DNA from: Arminella tubonensis
Lineage (GTDB): Bacteria > Pseudomonadota > Alphaproteobacteria > Rhizobiales > Rhizobiaceae
DNA: 64,000 nt
Reading direction: 5' to 3'
Assembly (NCBI RefSeq): GCF_003240585.1
Contig: NZ_PCDP01000037.1
Span: 1 to 64,000, forward strand
A program made the translations under genes and the position numbers. The notes under the pieces are model-generated. The model worked only from the letters and a program-made list of their open reading frames with translations. It made no database searches and was not told where the DNA came from. This document shows, one piece after another, positions 34,043 to 42,319 of this stretch; positions within the stretch are counted from its first letter, which is position 1; each line of letters opens with the position of its first letter.

Positions 34043-34531
34043 TCAGACCTCCGTCCGCCTAAACGTTACGTCGCAGGCGCCATTGCGGCGGATGATGCCG
34101 CAGGAGGCCGCGAAATGCTCGCGATCCTCGGGGCGAACCTGCGCGACGACGCTGCCGGCAAGCCAGCCGATCGGGAACAGTAGCCGCGCGCCCTGGCCAT
34201 AGAACAGGCCGATGTCGAAGATCGGATTCGGGTTGCCGCCCCACATGCGCGCCGGCACGTAGCTCAGTACGATATCGCCCGGCTGCGGTGTCAGCGTCGC
34301 ATTCTCGGCCGGCAGGGCCTTTGCCCAGTCCGCACCTTCGAGATGCGTCGCAGGGATCGGGCAGGAGATTTCCGGACCGGTCCACATGGCATGAATGCCG
34401 GGAACGACCTTCGGCTCCGACAGATATTCCGAGAGGAAGGCGGCATTGTCGGGCGCCTTCGCATCGAGAAAGGTGGCGATGACGGAAAGCCCTGAACGCG
34501 GCTCGGAGATATGGATGGCACGCTGGGTCAT
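34043..34531 (-). CDS. DUF3830 family protein
   Basis: A 162-residue protein that I assign to DUF3830, a family with a cyclophilin-like barrel and no established activity. Recognisable segments are VVPGIHAMWTGPEISCPIP, QPGDIVLSYVPARMWGGNPN, and FDIGLFYGQGARLLFPIGWL. The start MTQRAIH at 34531 overlaps the GntR stop by ATGA; the longer frame upstream is an overlap. The family recurs near amidase- or transporter-type genes, so a hydrolytic or ligand-handling role is possible, but this is inference. Confidence 0.75.
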   Translation of the reverse strand: MTQRAIHISEPRSGLSVIATFLDAKAPDNAAFLSEYLSEPKVVPGIHAMWTGPEISCPIPATHLEGADWAKALPAENATLTPQPGDIVLSYVPARMWGGNPNPIFDIGLFYGQGARLLFPIGWLAGSVVAQVRPEDREHFAASCGIIRRNGACDVTFRRTEV

Positions 34532-35271
34532 GGTCGGTTCTCGGACTTCGCCGCAGCATCGGCTTGCAGCTTGTTGCGCAGGAAGGTGAATGGCCGGCTG
34601 ATATCGGCAACGAGCGCCTCGCGTGCGGCAGCCGCATCCTGCACCGCGAGCGCGGCAACGATGCGGCGATGATAATGCGCTGTATCGACTTCGCCTGCTT
34701 CGGAAAACGCGTAGATCGCGACCCGGATGCAGGGGCCGGATTGCAGCCACAGACTCTCGATCATCGGGATCAGCACCGCGGAACCGCAGGAGCGATAAAT
34801 CTCGAAATGGAAACTCTGGTTGAGAGTAACCTCGTGGTCGACATCCTTCTTGTGCTTCAACGCGCGCATCTCGTCCCACTCGCCAAGCATTCCCTCGATG
34901 ACTGAAATCTGTCGCGGGGTCATGCGGGTCGCCGCCAGCGCGATCGCCTCGCCTTCGATGAGGATGCGGGCCCGAAGCAGGTCGTCGAGCCGATCGAGCG
35001 TGATCGGGGGAACGCGGACGGACCGGTTCGGAAGAGCCTCGAGGGCCTTCTCCGTAATCAGCCGCCCCAGCGCCTCGCGAACCGGCATGGTGCTGGTGAC
35101 GAGCGCGTCAGCAAGTCCGCGAATGGTGAGCGTCTGGTTGGGTTCGAAAAGACCGCCGATCAACGCCCGGCGAAGCTCCGAATACACGCGATCCTGCACG
35201 GTTTCCCGACCGACCGGCGCGAGCTGGGCGGCGATGACGTCGTTGCTTTTCTCGGTGGCGGTCTTTTGCAT
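34528..35271 (-). CDS. GntR/FadR-family regulator of the Liv/DUF3830 gene sets
   Basis: Repressor of 247 residues. The N-terminal winged helix (VQDRVYSELRRALIGGLFEP to MPVREALGRL) is at about residues 25-75 and the FCD effector domain follows. That domain carries RARILIEGEAIALAATR and the helical segment NQSFHFEIYRSCGS with a metal-binding type histidine. It is the first gene of the leftward operon and divergent from livG. The 119-bp space between them has a perfect TGTGATCACA palindrome, a plausible operator for both directions. Confidence 0.88.
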   Translation of the reverse strand: MQKTATEKSNDVIAAQLAPVGRETVQDRVYSELRRALIGGLFEPNQTLTIRGLADALVTSTMPVREALGRLITEKALEALPNRSVRVPPITLDRLDDLLRARILIEGEAIALAATRMTPRQISVIEGMLGEWDEMRALKHKKDVDHEVTLNQSFHFEIYRSCGSAVLIPMIESLWLQSGPCIRVAIYAFSEAGEVDTAHYHRRIVAALAVQDAAAAREALVADISRPFTFLRNKLQADAAAKSENRP

Positions 35272-35316
35272 TGGGGTCCCGCTTTTGACTTGCAGAACCG
35301 ATTAAAGCCGATTAGC

Positions 35317-35340
35317 GTGATCAACGCAAGTGTGATCACA
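35317..35340. promoter_or_regulatory. operator candidate between gntR and livG (GTGATCA repeats)
   Basis: GTGATCA occurs at 35317-35323 and again within the perfect 10-bp palindrome TGTGATCACA at 35331-35340. The two copies are 15 bases apart. The site lies midway between divergent starts at 35271 and 35391. A second direct repeat, CCGATTA, occurs twice just to the left (about 35308-35314). Confidence 0.55.
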
Positions 35341-35390
35341 AATCAAAAATCAGAAGACGGCACTACGATCGTCTTCGGCCAGAGGGATCC

Positions 35391-36191
35391 ATGGCACTAC
35401 AATCCGAACGGCATGGGGAGGATACCCAAGCGCCTGTTCTGACTGCGAAAAACGTTGTCCGTCGCTTCGGCGGCGTGGCTGCCGTCAACGACGTGTCCTT
35501 CGATGTCCGTCGCGGCGAGATCCTTGGGTTGATCGGCCCGAACGGCGCCGGCAAGACGACGATGTTCGACCTGCTGGCCGGCAGCGTGCCGCCCACATCG
35601 GGCGAAATATTGCTGAACGGCACTGTCGTTTCCGGCGAGCCCGCCCATCGCCGCATCGGCCGCGGCCTCGGCCGCACTTTCCAGATTCCCCGCCCCTTCC
35701 CAAACCTGACGCTGATCGAGAACGTCATGCTGGCGGCTCAGGGCCAGGCGGGCGAAAGACTGTTCGCCAATTTCCTGATGCCATGGCGCGTCGCGGCCGA
35801 AGAGAAAACTTTCGAGCAGAAGGCGATGGATCTGCTCGATCTCGTTTCGCTGACACGGCTTGCCCACGAGCCCGCCCGCGTGCTGTCAGGCGGCCAGCGC
35901 AAGCTGCTTGAGCTCGCCCGCGTCATGATGGCCGATCCAGCTATCATCCTGCTCGACGAACCGGCGGCCGGCGTCAACGCGACGCTGCTCGAGGTCATCA
36001 TCGACCGTATCCGTGACATCAACGCCCGCGGCATCACCTTCCTCCTCATCGAGCACAATATCGACATGGTCACCCGTCTCTGCCACCGCGTGCTGGTGAT
36101 GGCGAGCGGCGAGCTTCTCTGCGAGGGTACCGCCGACGAAGTCGCCCGCGATCCGCGCGTCATCGAAGCCTATCTCGGAGGTGCGGCATGA
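35391..36191 (+). CDS. livG: Liv-type ABC transporter ATP-binding protein LivG
   Basis: ATPase of 266 residues with Walker A GPNGAGKT at 49-56, signature LSGGQRKLLELAR and Walker B IILLDEPAAGVN. The last fits the LivG subgroup (LivF has LDEPSAGLS). It powers the heteromeric HAAT-family importer with LivF, LivH and LivM. It is first in the rightward operon and overlaps livF by ATGA. Confidence 0.9.
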   Translation: MALQSERHGEDTQAPVLTAKNVVRRFGGVAAVNDVSFDVRRGEILGLIGPNGAGKTTMFDLLAGSVPPTSGEILLNGTVVSGEPAHRRIGRGLGRTFQIPRPFPNLTLIENVMLAAQGQAGERLFANFLMPWRVAAEEKTFEQKAMDLLDLVSLTRLAHEPARVLSGGQRKLLELARVMMADPAIILLDEPAAGVNATLLEVIIDRIRDINARGITFLLIEHNIDMVTRLCHRVLVMASGELLCEGTADEVARDPRVIEAYLGGAA

Positions 36192-36937
36192 GCGAACCCG
36201 TCCTCCTCGTCCGCGATCTCGTCGCTGGCTATGAGCCCGGCGTTCCGATCGTCCGCGGTGCCTCCATATCAGTTGGCAAAGGCGAGATCGTCGTCGTCCT
36301 CGGCCCGAACGGAGCCGGCAAGTCCAGCTTCATCAAGGCGGTCGCCGGCCTCGTCCCCATAACCTCGGGCACCGTCCTGCTCGACGGCCTGGATATTACC
36401 GCAGCGCCGGCCCACACCATGGTTCGGCTCGGCCTTGCCTTCGTGCCGCAGACGGAGAACATCTTTCCGCAGATGTCGGTCGACGACAATCTCAAGGTCG
36501 CCTGCGGCATCCTGAAACCGCGAGACATCCCGGCGCGCATCGACGAGATGTACGCGACCTTCCCCGATCTCGAGCGCCATCGGCGGATGTCGGCCGGAAA
36601 CCTCTCCGGCGGACAGCGCCAGATGCTGGCCGTCGCCCGCGCCCTCATCGTCCACCCGAAAGTGCTGGTGCTGGACGAACCCTCGGCTGGCCTCTCGCCG
36701 AAGTTCGTCTCGATGGTCTTCGAGATGCTGACCGACATCCGCAAGTCGGGCGTCACCATCCTTTTGGTCGAACAAAATGCCAAGGCGGCGCTGGCGATCG
36801 GCGACCGCGCCTATGTGCTAGTCGAAGGCAAGGATCGGCACGAGGGCGTCGCCTCCGAACTCTGGAACGACCCTGTCGTTGCGGAGCTCTACCTTGGCCA
36901 GCGTCCATCGCACCCGAAAACCGGAGGTGCCGCATGA
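36188..36937 (+). CDS. livF: Liv-type ABC transporter ATP-binding protein LivF
   Basis: ATPase of 249 residues with Walker A GPNGAGKS at 39-46, FVPQTENIFPQMSVDDNL after the Q-loop, signature LSGGQRQMLAVAR and Walker B VLVLDEPSAGLSP, all typical of LivF. It pairs with LivG. Both ends overlap neighbouring genes by ATGA (livG upstream, livH downstream), so stoichiometric coupled translation is expected. Confidence 0.9.
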   Translation: MSEPVLLVRDLVAGYEPGVPIVRGASISVGKGEIVVVLGPNGAGKSSFIKAVAGLVPITSGTVLLDGLDITAAPAHTMVRLGLAFVPQTENIFPQMSVDDNLKVACGILKPRDIPARIDEMYATFPDLERHRRMSAGNLSGGQRQMLAVARALIVHPKVLVLDEPSAGLSPKFVSMVFEMLTDIRKSGVTILLVEQNAKAALAIGDRAYVLVEGKDRHEGVASELWNDPVVAELYLGQRPSHPKTGGAA

Positions 36938-37842
36938 ACCTGCAATTCATCGTCGACGGATTGCTGACGGGTTCGATGGTCGGCCTCGGCGCCATTGGCG
37001 TCACGCTCACCTATTCGATCCTTCGCTTCTCCAACTTCGCCCATGGCGATTTCATGGCCTGGGGCACCTATGCGACGCTCACCGTCGTCAGCGCCATCGG
37101 AGCCATGTTCGGCAAGATCGCTCCGATCGGCGCGCTATCGTTCGGCTGGCCGCTCATCGTCGCCGTCATCGTCGGCATGGCCTTCACCGGGTTCATGGCA
37201 CTCGTGCTCGACATGATCCTCTTTGCGCGATTGCGAGCCAAGGGGCAGGCCATTATCGTCGTCATGGCAAGCTTCGGCGCATCCATGGCGCTGCGAAGCC
37301 TGCTCGAATTCATCTTCACCTCGCGCCCGGCCTATTTCAGCCGCGCCATCCAGATCGCCATGCCGGTCGGCTTCGGTATCCGCATCACCCCCGACCAGAT
37401 CGTTCTGCTGCTGGTCACCGCCGCTCTCGTACTCACAGTCCACCTGCTCATCACCCGGACGCAGATCGGTCGCTCGATGCAGGCCGTCAGCCAGAACGCG
37501 GCGCTCGCCCGCGTTGTCGGCATCGACGTCGCCAAGGTCGTCCGCGTCACCTGGCTGCTCGGCGGCTCTCTTGCCTGCGTCGCCGGCGTAATGATCGGCA
37601 TCCTCGTCCAGATCCGCCCGCTGATGGGCTTCGACATGCTGCTGCCAATGTTCGCGGCGGCCATCCTCGGCGGCATCGGCAGCGTACCCGGCGCCGTCCT
37701 CGGCGGCCTCATCATCGGCCTTGCCGAGTCCGGCGCGGTGCAACTGATCGGTGCCGAATGGCGTGCGGCGGTCTCCTTCATCATCCTGATGGCGGTGCTG
37801 CTCGTCCGGCCGATCGGCATTTTCGGAGTGAAAGAGAGATGA
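36934..37842 (+). CDS. livH: Liv-type ABC transporter permease LivH
   Basis: Permease of 302 residues with about eight membrane segments. The N-terminus is QFIVDGLLTGSMVGLGAIGV-like, followed by RFSNFAHGDFMAWG (the conserved 'N-x-x-HG' motif of LivH) and AVSQNAALARVVGID, the cytoplasmic loop that contacts the ATPases. It forms the channel with LivM. It overlaps livF by ATGA and livM by ATGA. Confidence 0.9.
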   Translation: MNLQFIVDGLLTGSMVGLGAIGVTLTYSILRFSNFAHGDFMAWGTYATLTVVSAIGAMFGKIAPIGALSFGWPLIVAVIVGMAFTGFMALVLDMILFARLRAKGQAIIVVMASFGASMALRSLLEFIFTSRPAYFSRAIQIAMPVGFGIRITPDQIVLLLVTAALVLTVHLLITRTQIGRSMQAVSQNAALARVVGIDVAKVVRVTWLLGGSLACVAGVMIGILVQIRPLMGFDMLLPMFAAAILGGIGSVPGAVLGGLIIGLAESGAVQLIGAEWRAAVSFIILMAVLLVRPIGIFGVKER

Positions 37843-38825
37843 TGGATATCGTCGGTTACGGCGCGTTCTTCCTGACGACCGCGCTCATATTCTCGCTCAT
37901 CACCCTCGGCCTCAATCTGCAATGGGGTCTCACCGGCCTCTTCAACGTCGGCGTTGCCGGCTTCGTCGCAATCGGCGCCTATACCTCGGCGCTGCTGACG
38001 ACGCCCGATGCGACGGGCAGGTTCGGCGGCTTCGACATGCCGATCCTCGTCGGCTGGGTCGGCGCCATGGTCGTCGCCGCCATCGCTGCAGCGATCACCG
38101 GCGTTGCGACCCTGCGCCTGAAGTCGGATTACCTCGCCATCACCACCTTCGGGGTGGCGGTCGTGGTGCAACTCGTGGCGCTGAATGCACAAAGCTTCAC
38201 CGGCGGCCCCTTCGGTATAGGCTTCATCCCCCGCCCCTTCGGCGGCCTTGCCTCGACGCCGATCCTCTTCAATTTTTCAAACCTCGCCGTGGTCGCCGTC
38301 GTCACCCTCGTTGCCTATCTGGCGCTCGAGCACCTTGCGCGCAGCCCCTGGGGCCGCGTCCTGAAAGGCCTTCGCGAAGACGAGCGCGCGGCAATCTCGC
38401 TCGGCAAGAGCGCTCGCTTCTACCGTGTTCAGGCCTTCGCGGTCGGCGGCGCCATCATGGGTCTCGCCGGCGCCGTGCAAGCTCATTTCATCGGCTTCAT
38501 CGCGCCGGATAACTATGTGCCTATCCTGACCTTCCAGGTCTGGGTCATGCTGATCGTCGGCGGTTCGGGCAGCAACAAGGGAGCCGTCGTTGGCAGCGTC
38601 CTCGTCTGGGCAATCTGGGCCGGATCGGGCGCGCTCACCAGCGTGCTTTTCACCCCGGAACAACAGGCACGCGCAGCCTCGCTGCAGATCGTCGCCATCG
38701 GCGTCATGCTCTGCATCATCCTGCTGGTGCGCCCCAACGGCATCCTCGGTGACATGCCCCGTCGCCCACGCTTTGGAAAGAAGCTGCAGAAGACCGTCCC
38801 CGATCAGGACGGCGCCACCCCATGA
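37839..38825 (+). CDS. livM: Liv-type ABC transporter permease LivM
   Basis: Permease of 328 residues with about eight to ten membrane helices. GLNLQWGLTGLFNVGVAGF and TLRLKSDYLAITTFGVA are LivM hallmarks, and GRVLKGLREDERAAISLGK is the coupling loop. The start ATGATG at 37839 overlaps the livH stop; the longer upstream open frame is not used. Its stop overlaps the oxidoreductase start by ATGA, which ties uptake to the first catabolic enzyme. Confidence 0.9.
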   Translation: MMDIVGYGAFFLTTALIFSLITLGLNLQWGLTGLFNVGVAGFVAIGAYTSALLTTPDATGRFGGFDMPILVGWVGAMVVAAIAAAITGVATLRLKSDYLAITTFGVAVVVQLVALNAQSFTGGPFGIGFIPRPFGGLASTPILFNFSNLAVVAVVTLVAYLALEHLARSPWGRVLKGLREDERAAISLGKSARFYRVQAFAVGGAIMGLAGAVQAHFIGFIAPDNYVPILTFQVWVMLIVGGSGSNKGAVVGSVLVWAIWAGSGALTSVLFTPEQQARAASLQIVAIGVMLCIILLVRPNGILGDMPRRPRFGKKLQKTVPDQDGATP

Positions 38826-40132
38826 GCCAGGCAACAAGCGATCGCAACGGCGGCCTGTCGCTCTGGCATGCAGTCGGCCGAAATAACAAGACGAGGCCGA
38901 CGTTCGAAGGCGAAATCGATGCGGACCTCGCCATTGTCGGCGGAGGCTTCTCCGGCCTGTCGACTGCACTGCATGCGGCCGAAAAAGGCCTCTCGGTCGT
39001 GGTCCTCGAAGCCGAGATCGTCGCCTGGGGCGCCACCGGTCGCAATGCCGGTTTTGTCGTTCCGAATTTCGCCAAGCGGGATCCGGACGACATCATCGCC
39101 GAGCTCGGCCCGGAGCGGGGCGAGCGGCTTGTCGACTTCGCTGCAGGCAGCGCCGACCTCGTATTCGACCTGATCAGGCGGCATGGCATCGAATGCGACG
39201 CGCAGCAGAGCGGCTGGATCCAGCCGGCCCACTCGGCCGCGGCGTTCGAAAAGGTGAAATCGAGATCCCGACAATGGTCCGACAGGGGCCGCCCGGCTGT
39301 CGTTCTCGACAAGCAGGCCGTTCGCTACCTCACCGGCGCCGACGGCTATTTCGGCGGCTGGATGGACGAATCGGGGGGAGTACTCAACCCGGTGGAATAT
39401 GCGCGCGGTCTTGCGGACGCTGCCGAAAATGCCGGCGCGCGCGTCTTCGAGCGATCGCCGGTGACATCGATCGATCGTACAGGCGACGGTTGGGTCCTGG
39501 CCACCCGCAGCGGCAAAGTGCGCGCCGGCAAGGTCGTCGTTGCCACCAACGCCTATGGCGGCGCGCTGAACCCGCAGCTTTCCCGAACCTATTTTCCGCT
39601 CAAGGTCTTCCAGATCGCCACCGAGCCTTTGCCCGTCTCGCTGCGTGCCCGCCTGCTGCCGGGAAACCAATGCGTCTCCGACACCCGCAGAAACCTCTTC
39701 ACCTTTCGCTTCGATGCCGCCAATCGGCTGATCTCGGGTGGCATGCATATATTCGGCGCCGGTGCCGACGATCGCGTGCCGCAGACCATCCATCGCCGCC
39801 TCGCCGAGCATCTGGACCTGCAGGATCTGCCGTCGCCCGCCTATAGCTGGTCCGGTCTTGCGGCCGTGGAACCGGATTTCCTGCCGCACCTGGTCGATCT
39901 CGGACCCGGCATGATCGCCGGCTTTGCCTGCAACGGCCGTGGCATCGCCATGACGTCGGGCATGGGCAAGGTGCTTGCCGACTGGGCGGCCGGTGCCGAC
40001 GCAAACGAACTTGCGATCCCCTTCGCCCCGCCGGCGCCGATCCCTTTTCATGGCCTGCTCCGACACGCACCGAACGCGCTACTACCGTGGAGCATGCTGC
40101 GCGATCGCCTCGACGAGCGCTCAGCCCATTGA
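38822..40132 (+). CDS. FAD-dependent oxidoreductase, DAO family (PuuB/OrdL-like)
   Basis: Flavoprotein of 436 residues. It starts with a SLWHAVGRNNKTRPTFEGEI segment typical of PuuB/OrdL-type amine oxidoreductases, followed by the FAD motif ADLAIVGGGFSGLSTALHAAEKG (split around residues 37-59). The flavin-contact GATGRNAGFVVPNFAK is next, and the C-terminal GFACNGRGIAMTSGMGKVLADW is also typical. Family members oxidise secondary or primary amines such as gamma-glutamylputrescine or N-methyl amino acids. Cotranslation with LivM suggests that the imported compound is an amine or amino acid derivative. The reaction is inferred. Confidence 0.85.
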   Translation: MSQATSDRNGGLSLWHAVGRNNKTRPTFEGEIDADLAIVGGGFSGLSTALHAAEKGLSVVVLEAEIVAWGATGRNAGFVVPNFAKRDPDDIIAELGPERGERLVDFAAGSADLVFDLIRRHGIECDAQQSGWIQPAHSAAAFEKVKSRSRQWSDRGRPAVVLDKQAVRYLTGADGYFGGWMDESGGVLNPVEYARGLADAAENAGARVFERSPVTSIDRTGDGWVLATRSGKVRAGKVVVATNAYGGALNPQLSRTYFPLKVFQIATEPLPVSLRARLLPGNQCVSDTRRNLFTFRFDAANRLISGGMHIFGAGADDRVPQTIHRRLAEHLDLQDLPSPAYSWSGLAAVEPDFLPHLVDLGPGMIAGFACNGRGIAMTSGMGKVLADWAAGADANELAIPFAPPAPIPFHGLLRHAPNALLPWSMLRDRLDERSAH

Positions 40133-40148
40133 CCCGTCAAAAATGACA

Positions 40149-40184
40149 GCGCCCGCAGCATCGATTGACCGATGCCGCGGGCGC
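40149..40184. terminator. bidirectional terminator hairpin between convergent genes
   Basis: GCGCCCGCAGCATCG (40149-40163) pairs with CGATGCCGCGGGCGC (40170-40184) with a single mismatch around a 6-base loop. It lies between the DAO gene (ends 40132) and the Bax-inhibitor-like gene (ends 40219). On the leftward transcript it is followed by TGTCATTTTTG. Confidence 0.75.
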
Positions 40185-40218
40185 CCAGGCGTCTTCTGGC
40201 CCCACCAAGAAGTCGCCC

Positions 40219-40938
40219 TTACTCCTTTTCACCTGTGAAGTTCAGGAGAAGCTGGAATATATTCACGAAATTCAGGTAGAGCGAAAGGGCTCCCATGACG
40301 GCCATCTTCTGCTGCGATTCCTGGTCGTAGTTCTCTGCATATTGCTCCTTGATGTTCTGCGTGTCCCATGCGGTCAGGCCGACGAAGACGACGATACCGA
40401 TCAGCGAGATTGCAAACTGCAGCGCGCTCGAGCCGAGGAATATGTTGACGACGCTCGCAATGACCACGCCGATCAGGCCCATCATCAGAAAAGAGCCGAA
40501 ATTCGCCAGATCACGCTTGGTCGTGTAGCCATAGAGGCTGGTCGCCCCGAACATCGTCGCGGCGATGAAGAAGGTCCGGGCTATGCTGGTGCCGGTGAAC
40601 ACCAGGAACACCGAGGCAAGCGAAAGACCCATGACCGCGCAGAACGCCCAGAACATCAGCTGCGCGCCGGCGCCCGACATCGACTGGATGCGGAACGAGA
40701 AGAACATCACGAAGGCGAGCGGCGCCAGCATCACCACCCACTTCAGCGGCGACGAGAAGATCGGCACGTAAAGCGCAGGCGTCGTTCCGACCACCAGGGC
40801 AACGAGGCCGGTCAGAACCAGGCCGATGCCCATGTAGTTGAAGATGCGCAGCATGTGCTTGCGCAATCCCTCGTCGAACAGGGCCTGTGAACCGGCGGTA
40901 GTGGCGCCGAGGCCGTAGCGTGGATTAGTCGGGGTCAT
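40219..40938 (-). CDS. Bax inhibitor-1/YccA family membrane protein
   Basis: Integral membrane protein of 239 residues with seven predicted helices from about residue 25. Segments LFDEGLRKHMLRIFNYMGIGL, TTKRDLANFGSFLMMGLIG and TAWDTQNIKEQYAENY are typical BI-1/TMBIM landmarks; the last holds the paired Asp-type region near the final helix. Bacterial members are pH-sensitive calcium leak channels or protease-associated factors (YccA). The start MTPTNPRY at 40938 is preferred over upstream frames. It follows the anti-sigma gene by 22 bases, so it may be co-transcribed with the ECF module. Confidence 0.88.
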   Translation of the reverse strand: MTPTNPRYGLGATTAGSQALFDEGLRKHMLRIFNYMGIGLVLTGLVALVVGTTPALYVPIFSSPLKWVVMLAPLAFVMFFSFRIQSMSGAGAQLMFWAFCAVMGLSLASVFLVFTGTSIARTFFIAATMFGATSLYGYTTKRDLANFGSFLMMGLIGVVIASVVNIFLGSSALQFAISLIGIVVFVGLTAWDTQNIKEQYAENYDQESQQKMAVMGALSLYLNFVNIFQLLLNFTGEKE

Positions 40939-40960
40939 CGATCGATCTCCAAGAGTTGAA

Positions 40961-41728
40961 TTAATAGAGCGTTCGGGAAAGCTGTTCGGCCTCCCCGTCG
41001 AGATTTTCCGCCTTGCCATTGGCGATCAGGACATAGGCGACCTCGCCGATCTGCCAGTAAGCCGCCTGGATGCCGTCAAGCGCCACGTGACTGACCTTCT
41101 GCACCGAGAAGCTGCCGGGCCGAACGGCAAACAGCGACAGCCGCTCGCCGCGCGCATCGACTGACAACTCGACGCTCGGGCCGTAATCCGAGGGATAGAT
41201 CTCGGCGTCGGAAACCGACCAGCCGCCCGGCAGTGCGGGCATGACGATCGCCGTTGCGGCGCGGATATCGTCGGCATTGTAGGTTGTCGCCTTTTGCTGC
41301 GAGGCGACCCGGCCGCGGGTCTCGGTCGTTCGATAGGCGCGCACCGCATCCTCGACAAAGACCGGAGGCGGTACGGAGGCGGAGACCTCGGTGGCCGTAA
41401 AGGCGCCGAATGACGTATGGGCCACCCATCCGGCGGCGATGAGAACCGCGACCGCGGCAATCCGCTGAAGCGAATTCAGCACCCTGTTATAGGCAAGCCC
41501 TCGCTCGAGACGGCGGGCCGCCTCACGGGTTTCAGGGCGCCCGGCAAGCGGCTCGGCTGCCAGCGCCAGGCGCAGCTCGCCGCGAATGCTGAGATCGGCC
41601 ATGACCTTGGCGGCGGTAACAGGATGATCGGACAGATAGGACTCCACCGCGATGCGACGGGCGACATCGAGCTCGCCATCCACATAGGCGTCGAGGTCGG
41701 CGTCGATGACCGGATCAATTGTTGTCAT
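40961..41728 (-). CDS. transmembrane anti-sigma factor
   Basis: A 255-residue protein. The N-terminal cytoplasmic part (DADLDAYVDGELDVARR, then VMADLSIRGELRLALA) has the form of anti-sigma domains but no HxxxCxxC zinc motif. A single membrane helix is at about residues 88-106 (IAAVAVLIAAGWVAH). The extracytoplasmic part contains GGWSVSDAEIYPSDYGPSVEL. The start MTTIDP at 41728 overlaps the sigma gene by 14 bases, the usual arrangement for a cognate pair. It should hold the sigma factor inactive until an envelope signal arrives. Confidence 0.82.
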   Translation of the reverse strand: MTTIDPVIDADLDAYVDGELDVARRIAVESYLSDHPVTAAKVMADLSIRGELRLALAAEPLAGRPETREAARRLERGLAYNRVLNSLQRIAAVAVLIAAGWVAHTSFGAFTATEVSASVPPPVFVEDAVRAYRTTETRGRVASQQKATTYNADDIRAATAIVMPALPGGWSVSDAEIYPSDYGPSVELSVDARGERLSLFAVRPGSFSVQKVSHVALDGIQAAYWQIGEVAYVLIANGKAENLDGEAEQLSRTLY

Positions 41729-42254
41729 GACCGTTTCCTCCGATGAGCCGAAGATGGGACGCACCCGGCGCCTTGTCTTCAAAATCCCGCAAATGAGCCC
41801 GGGCTCGAGATATCCGCGACATCAGCGTGCCGATCGGAATTCCCAATGTCGACGCCGCTTCCTGGTACGAAAGATCCTCGATGGCGACGAGGTGCAGTGC
41901 TTCGCGTTGTTCTTCCGGCAGGCTGAAGAAGGCGCTGCGGACCTGGCTTAGCCGAACGGCATGCTCCTGGCCTGCAGGGAGAGACGTTTCCATCTCCACT
42001 GCCGCCTCGTCATGACGCCGGTTCATGGAGCGACCTTTCCGAAGTCGGTCGATATGGGCGTTATGCACGATCGACAACAGCCAGCTGCGCAGGTTCGCGC
42101 CGCGCCGAAAGGTCGATTTGCGTTCATAGGCCTTGACCAGCGCGTCATGCACCAGGTCTTCCGCCTCGTCGGGATTGCGTACGAGCGAACGGGCATAGCG
42201 CCTCAGCGAACCGAGCTGCCCTAAAACATCAAATGTCCGTCCCTTGCGTTCCAT
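41715..42254 (-). CDS. ECF-family RNA polymerase sigma factor
   Basis: Sigma factor of 179 residues with only regions 2 and 4. Region 2 is RYARSLVRNPDEAEDLVHDALVKAYER with SWLLSIVHNAHIDRLRK (DNA melting and -10 recognition). Region 4 is FFSLPEEQREALHLVAIEDLSYQEAASTLGIPIGTLMSRISRARAHL (-35 recognition); the pieces quoted continue one another. It heads a leftward operon with its membrane anti-sigma factor and a BI-1 protein. A GGAATAA/CGTATA pair upstream suggests autoregulation. Confidence 0.9.
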   Translation of the reverse strand: MERKGRTFDVLGQLGSLRRYARSLVRNPDEAEDLVHDALVKAYERKSTFRRGANLRSWLLSIVHNAHIDRLRKGRSMNRRHDEAAVEMETSLPAGQEHAVRLSQVRSAFFSLPEEQREALHLVAIEDLSYQEAASTLGIPIGTLMSRISRARAHLRDFEDKAPGASHLRLIGGNGHDNN

Positions 42255-42261
42255 GACCTAG

Positions 42262-42289
42262 TATACGCAAGCACGCCGAAGTTTATTCC
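42262..42289 (-). promoter_or_regulatory. candidate ECF-type promoter of the sigma operon
   Basis: On the leftward strand, GGAATAA (42289-42283) and CGTATA (42267-42262) are separated by 15 bases. They sit 8-35 bp upstream of the sigma ATG. A GGAA-type -35 with a CGT-containing -10 is the general ECF pattern. The spacing to the ATG implies a very short leader. Confidence 0.4.
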
Positions 42290-42319
42290 ATCGCCCCTGC
42301 AGAAATTTTCGCAAAGGCC

